DNA from: Hymenobacter sp. HSC-4F20
GTDB lineage: Bacteria; Bacteroidota; Bacteroidia; Cytophagales; Hymenobacteraceae
DNA: 64,000 nucleotides
Direction: 5' to 3'
Assembly (NCBI RefSeq): GCF_019599275.1
Contig: NZ_JAHZTD010000001.1
Location: forward strand, 1,178,001 to 1,242,000
Shown here: positions 61,337 to 64,000 of the stretch, one piece after another
How positions within the stretch are numbered: position 1 is the stretch's first letter
How the letters are laid out: the number at the start of each line of letters is the position of its first letter
Made by a program: the position numbers and the translations under genes
Notes under the pieces: model-generated
What the model saw: only the letters and a program-made list of their open reading frames with translations
What the model was told of the DNA's origin: nothing
Database searches by the model: none

Positions 61337-62584
61337 TTATAGCCCGGTCACGGTAGCGTCAACATCCGGGTGCGGGGTACGGTCTTTGTGCAGGATGGTG
61401 TGGCCCAGCTTGTCGCGCTTGGTGGTAAGGTAGCGCTCATTGTGCTCGTTGGGCTCCACCTCAATAGGCACCGACTCCACAATTTCGAGGCCGTAGCCCA
61501 TCAGGCCGGTGCGCTTGCGCGGGTTGTTGGAAAGCAGACGCATCTTCGAGATGCCCAGGTCGCGCAGCAAGGCCGCGCCTACCCCGTAATCCCGCTCGTC
61601 CATGCCGAAACCCAACTCAATGTTGGCTTCTACCGTGTCGCGGCCCTGTTCCTGCAGCTTGTAGGCGCGCAGCTTGTTCAGGAGGCCAATCCCACGGCCT
61701 TCCTGATTCATGTACACGATAACGCCGCGGCCTTCGCGCTCAATCTGCTGCATGGCGCGGTGTAGCTGGGGGCCACAGTCGCAGCGGCAGGAGCCAAAAA
61801 TGTCGCCAGTCACGCAGGAGCTGTGCACGCGCACGAGCACGGGCTCGGGGCCCGAGATGTCGCCTTTCACCAGGGCCAGGTGCTGGGCGTTGGTGCTGCG
61901 CTGGGTGTAGGCAATCAGGTCGAAGTCGCCGTAGTCGGTGGGCAGCTTCACAGAAATCTCCCGCACAATCAGGCTTTCTTTTTCGAGGCGGTACTTAATC
62001 AGGTCCTGCACCGAAATCAGCTTGAGGCCCCACTTGGTGGCTACCTCGCGCAACTCCGGCAACCGGGCCATTTCGCCGTCTTCGCGCAGAATTTCCACCA
62101 GCACCCCCGCCGGCTCAAAACCAGCCAGCCGGGCCAGGTCGATGGCTGCTTCGGTGTGGCCGGCCCGGCGCAGCACGCCTTCCTTGCGGGCTTTCAGGGG
62201 GAAGATGTGGCCCGGCTTGCCCAGCTCCTCGGGCTTGGTTTCCGGGTCGATGAGGGCGAGGATGGTCTTCGAGCGGTCGGAAGCGGAAATACCAGTCGTT
62301 ACGCCATTCTTGAGCAGGTCGATGCTGACGGTGAAGGGCGTGGAGTGCAGCGCCGTATTGCGGCCGACCATCAACTCCAGGCCCAGCTCTTCGCACCGCT
62401 GCTCAATGAGCGGGGCGCACACCAAGCCGCGGCCGTGGGTGGCCATAAAATTGATGACTTCGGGGGTGGCACAACGGGCGGCGCAGATAAAGTCGCCTTC
62501 GTTTTCACGGTCTTCGTCGTCCACAACTACCACTACCTTTCCGGCGCGGATATCGGCAATGGCGTCTTCGATGGAATCCAGCAT
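61337..62584 (-). CDS. ribBA: bifunctional 3,4-DHBP synthase / GTP cyclohydrolase II
   Basis: A 415-residue cytoplasmic enzyme starting two steps of riboflavin synthesis. The N-terminal half (RibB) has [29 protein letters not shown] and [17 protein letters not shown]. The C-terminal half (RibA) has the zinc cysteines in [39 protein letters not shown] and the catalytic residues in [12 protein letters not shown] and [14 protein letters not shown]. The ATG at 62584 ([15 protein letters not shown]) is the usual family start. No FMN riboswitch motif was seen upstream. Confidence 0.96.
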   Translation of the reverse strand: MLDSIEDAIADIRAGKVVVVVDDEDRENEGDFICAARCATPEVINFMATHGRGLVCAPLIEQRCEELGLELMVGRNTALHSTPFTVSIDLLKNGVTTGISASDRSKTILALIDPETKPEELGKPGHIFPLKARKEGVLRRAGHTEAAIDLARLAGFEPAGVLVEILREDGEMARLPELREVATKWGLKLISVQDLIKYRLEKESLIVREISVKLPTDYGDFDLIAYTQRSTNAQHLALVKGDISGPEPVLVRVHSSCVTGDIFGSCRCDCGPQLHRAMQQIEREGRGVIVYMNQEGRGIGLLNKLRAYKLQEQGRDTVEANIELGFGMDERDYGVGAALLRDLGISKMRLLSNNPRKRTGLMGYGLEIVESVPIEVEPNEHNERYLTTKRDKLGHTILHKDRTPHPDVDATVTGL

Positions 62585-62778
62585 GAATAGCGGATATAAA
62601 CAGATGAATTGGATTTCGCGGGGCTGTTCCGGCAGGAACAAGTACGAAGCTGCTGCTACAACCAGCAACGGCCGCCCGAAGTTACGAAAGGTGAGATGGT
62701 GAAATAAGGAACGGGTGAGTTTGCCGCTCTGTCTGCGCACTCAGCGCCAGTGGAACGGCAACCTCACCTGTTGGCTGC

Positions 62779-63591
62779 CTACTCCTTCGCCAGCTCCGTG
62801 GCCCGGTGCTGGGCGGCCTTGATGCCGGCCGAGAGGGTTTCGGCGAGTTGGCCGGCGCGGAACTCGCGCAGGGCAGCTTCGGTGGTGCCGCCCTTGGAGG
62901 CTACGGCGGCAATCAGCTCGTCGGGGGTTTTGTCGGAGGTGTTGAGCAGGTGGTAGGCCCCGAGCATGGTTTGCTTCACCAGCAGCCCGGCCACCGACTC
63001 GGAAAAGCCCAACTCCTGCCCGGCCCGCATCATGGCCTGCACAATGTAATAGAAGTAGGCCGGCCCGCTCCCACTCACGGCCGTTACGGCGTCGAGCAGA
63101 CTTTCATCCTCCAGAAAAATAGAGCGGCCGGTGGCATTGAGCAGGTTCTCGACCTGGTGCAGGCGGCTGCGCTCTACCTCCGGCGCAGCCGAAAACCCGG
63201 TGATGCCCATGCCCAGCAGGGCTGGCGTATTAGGCATGGCCCGCAGCACCTGCTGGTGGCCCAGCTCCCGCTGCAGCCGCCCAATGGGAATACCGGCCAT
63301 GATGGAAACCACCACCTGCCCGGGCTGCACTACCTGGCGTAGCTCTTCGGCTACCTTGCCAAAATCCTGGGGCTTCACAGCTACCAGCACTACATCATAA
63401 GTGCCCACGGCCGCCGTCAGCTCGGCCGTCGGTAAGCCGGGATGAGCTGCGGCCAAGCGTTGGCAGTGCGCCTGGTGGCGGCCGAGCAGCAGCAAATCAG
63501 GACGGGCCACCAGGTCATAGTGCAGAAAGGCTTTGGCGAAGGCCATGCCCATATTTCCACAGCCCAGGATGGCAATGCGCAGGGTTTTCAT
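62779..63591 (-). CDS. proC: pyrroline-5-carboxylate reductase
   Basis: A 270-residue cytoplasmic enzyme that makes the last step of proline synthesis. The Rossmann NAD(P)H site is IAILGCGNMGMAFAKAFL, VAVKPQDFGKV and MPNTPALLGMGITGFS are family elements, and the catalytic region is SGSGPAYFYYIVQAMMRAGQ followed by TSDKTPDELIAAVASKGGTT. The ATG at 63591 was chosen over an upstream start for its position before the Rossmann strand. Confidence 0.96.
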   Translation of the reverse strand: MKTLRIAILGCGNMGMAFAKAFLHYDLVARPDLLLLGRHQAHCQRLAAAHPGLPTAELTAAVGTYDVVLVAVKPQDFGKVAEELRQVVQPGQVVVSIMAGIPIGRLQRELGHQQVLRAMPNTPALLGMGITGFSAAPEVERSRLHQVENLLNATGRSIFLEDESLLDAVTAVSGSGPAYFYYIVQAMMRAGQELGFSESVAGLLVKQTMLGAYHLLNTSDKTPDELIAAVASKGGTTEAALREFRAGQLAETLSAGIKAAQHRATELAKE

Positions 63592-63702
63592 GCGTGGCAG
63601 AGGTAGTGAGGCAGTAAGTAACAAAATCTACCCGGGTCCTGCAGAATACGGAAGCAAAGGAGAACCGCATTCCGCTTTCGGATTTACTTCCTCGGCTCTG
63701 CC

Positions 63703-64000
63703 TTACCGCTTATGCTGAAAGCGTTGGGTAGGCTCCCAGACGGTGGTTTTCACCCCACCTAAAAAACGCCAGAGCCCCAGCAGTAGCGCCGCATTCATGC
63801 CGTAGAAGTGAGTAATAAAGCGCAGCAGGCGCGAATGCACCCCCACGCGGTGTAGGGCGCCATCGAGCAGCAGCAGCAGCGGGGCGCCTACCTGCCCCAG
63901 CAGCAGCAGCTGGTAGAACCAGCCGGCCCCGCGCGCTACCAGCACCACGTTGCACAGCAGCATGAGCAGTAACAGCAAGGGCGTAAGCCAGCGCAGCACT
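63703..64000 (-). CDS. C-terminal part of a family 2 glycosyltransferase (cut by window edge)
   Basis: The last 98 codons of a membrane protein whose start lies beyond 64000. Three hydrophobic segments are followed by LWRFLGGVKTTVWEPTQR, an ending common in Bacteroidetes GT2 enzymes after their membrane helices. The catalytic part is not in the window, so the call rests on the membrane tail and this end motif. Confidence 0.6.
   Translation of the reverse strand, partial: VLRWLTPLLLLLMLLCNVVLVARGAGWFYQLLLLGQVGAPLLLLLDGALHRVGVHSRLLRFITHFYGMNAALLLGLWRFLGGVKTTVWEPTQRFQHKR

Noticed and set aside
62585..62780. FMN riboswitch before ribBA
   Set aside because: The conserved AGGGTGAGG-type motifs are not present upstream of the start codon.

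Overview
The window looks like a stretch of chromosome from a GC-rich Bacteroidetes bacterium, most likely Hymenobacter or a close relative (inference from content, not a database hit). Supporting signs: two proteins with a type A type-9-secretion (T9SS) sorting tail (M1 peptidase at 18461-20488, surface protein at 49976-51400), one CHU_C/type B gliding-associated protein (20648-22894), Bacteroidetes promoters of the TTTG / TAnnTTTG kind, weak Shine-Dalgarno sites and many secreted proteins and lipoproteins. No rRNA, tRNA, CRISPR array, complete insertion sequence or prophage was recognised.

Layout. 1-5.9 kb: 5' part of an AraC-type regulator, a secreted protein, a PBP2-like transpeptidase with a lipoprotein signal, then a small accessory group (membrane peptide, SUKH-like protein, XAC2610-like protein, and a gene broken by an in-frame TGA). 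5.9-13.6 kb: aldo/keto reductase, OmpA-like protein, polysaccharide deacetylase, a decayed rhomboid-tail remnant, two paralogous tiny membrane peptides, an FKBP isomerase, a membrane protein and a Kup potassium transporter. 13.8-16.4 kb: M61 peptidase and NlpC/P60 hydrolase. 16.4-17.1 kb: a gene-free stretch folding into several nested hairpins, the best candidate here for an undescribed RNA. 17.1-28.8 kb: DUF2147 protein, M1 aminopeptidase, gliding-type surface protein, cytochrome oxidase subunit III, a frameshifted gene, DUF3108-like and DUF4920 proteins, NAD-dependent DNA ligase and a rhodanese.

28.9-34.2 kb is a polysaccharide region: a TIM-barrel glycosidase lipoprotein divergent from a cellulose-synthase-like GT2 enzyme whose C-terminus resembles a GH26 mannanase without its catalytic glutamates, followed by a lipoprotein polysaccharide deacetylase. 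dapA and a membrane protein follow. 35.8-38.9 kb is a minus-strand metabolic cluster: HMG-CoA lyase, a small protein, LutA-like Fe-S oxidoreductase, a Crp/Fnr regulator and a RidA protein, with a perfect CRP-type palindrome between the last two.

39.3-50 kb: M23 endopeptidase, lipoprotein, S8 protease overlapping a beta-barrel gene, OmpA-like lipoprotein, an AT-hook mini-protein, 2'-5' RNA ligase-like protein, M28 peptidase, histidine phosphatase and DUF1028 protein. 50-64 kb: T9SS surface protein, TIGR04283-like glycosyltransferase, an OmpR/histidine-kinase pair with two small exported proteins, SurE, a lipoprotein, DoxX, M14 carboxypeptidase, two secreted unknowns, RibBA, ProC and the C-terminus of a GT2 enzyme running off the right edge.

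The common theme is the cell envelope: nine peptidase-family proteins, many lipoproteins and polysaccharide-modifying enzymes, interspersed with housekeeping genes. Most transcription units end in strong, often nearly perfect palindromes, several of which overlap the end of the converging gene.
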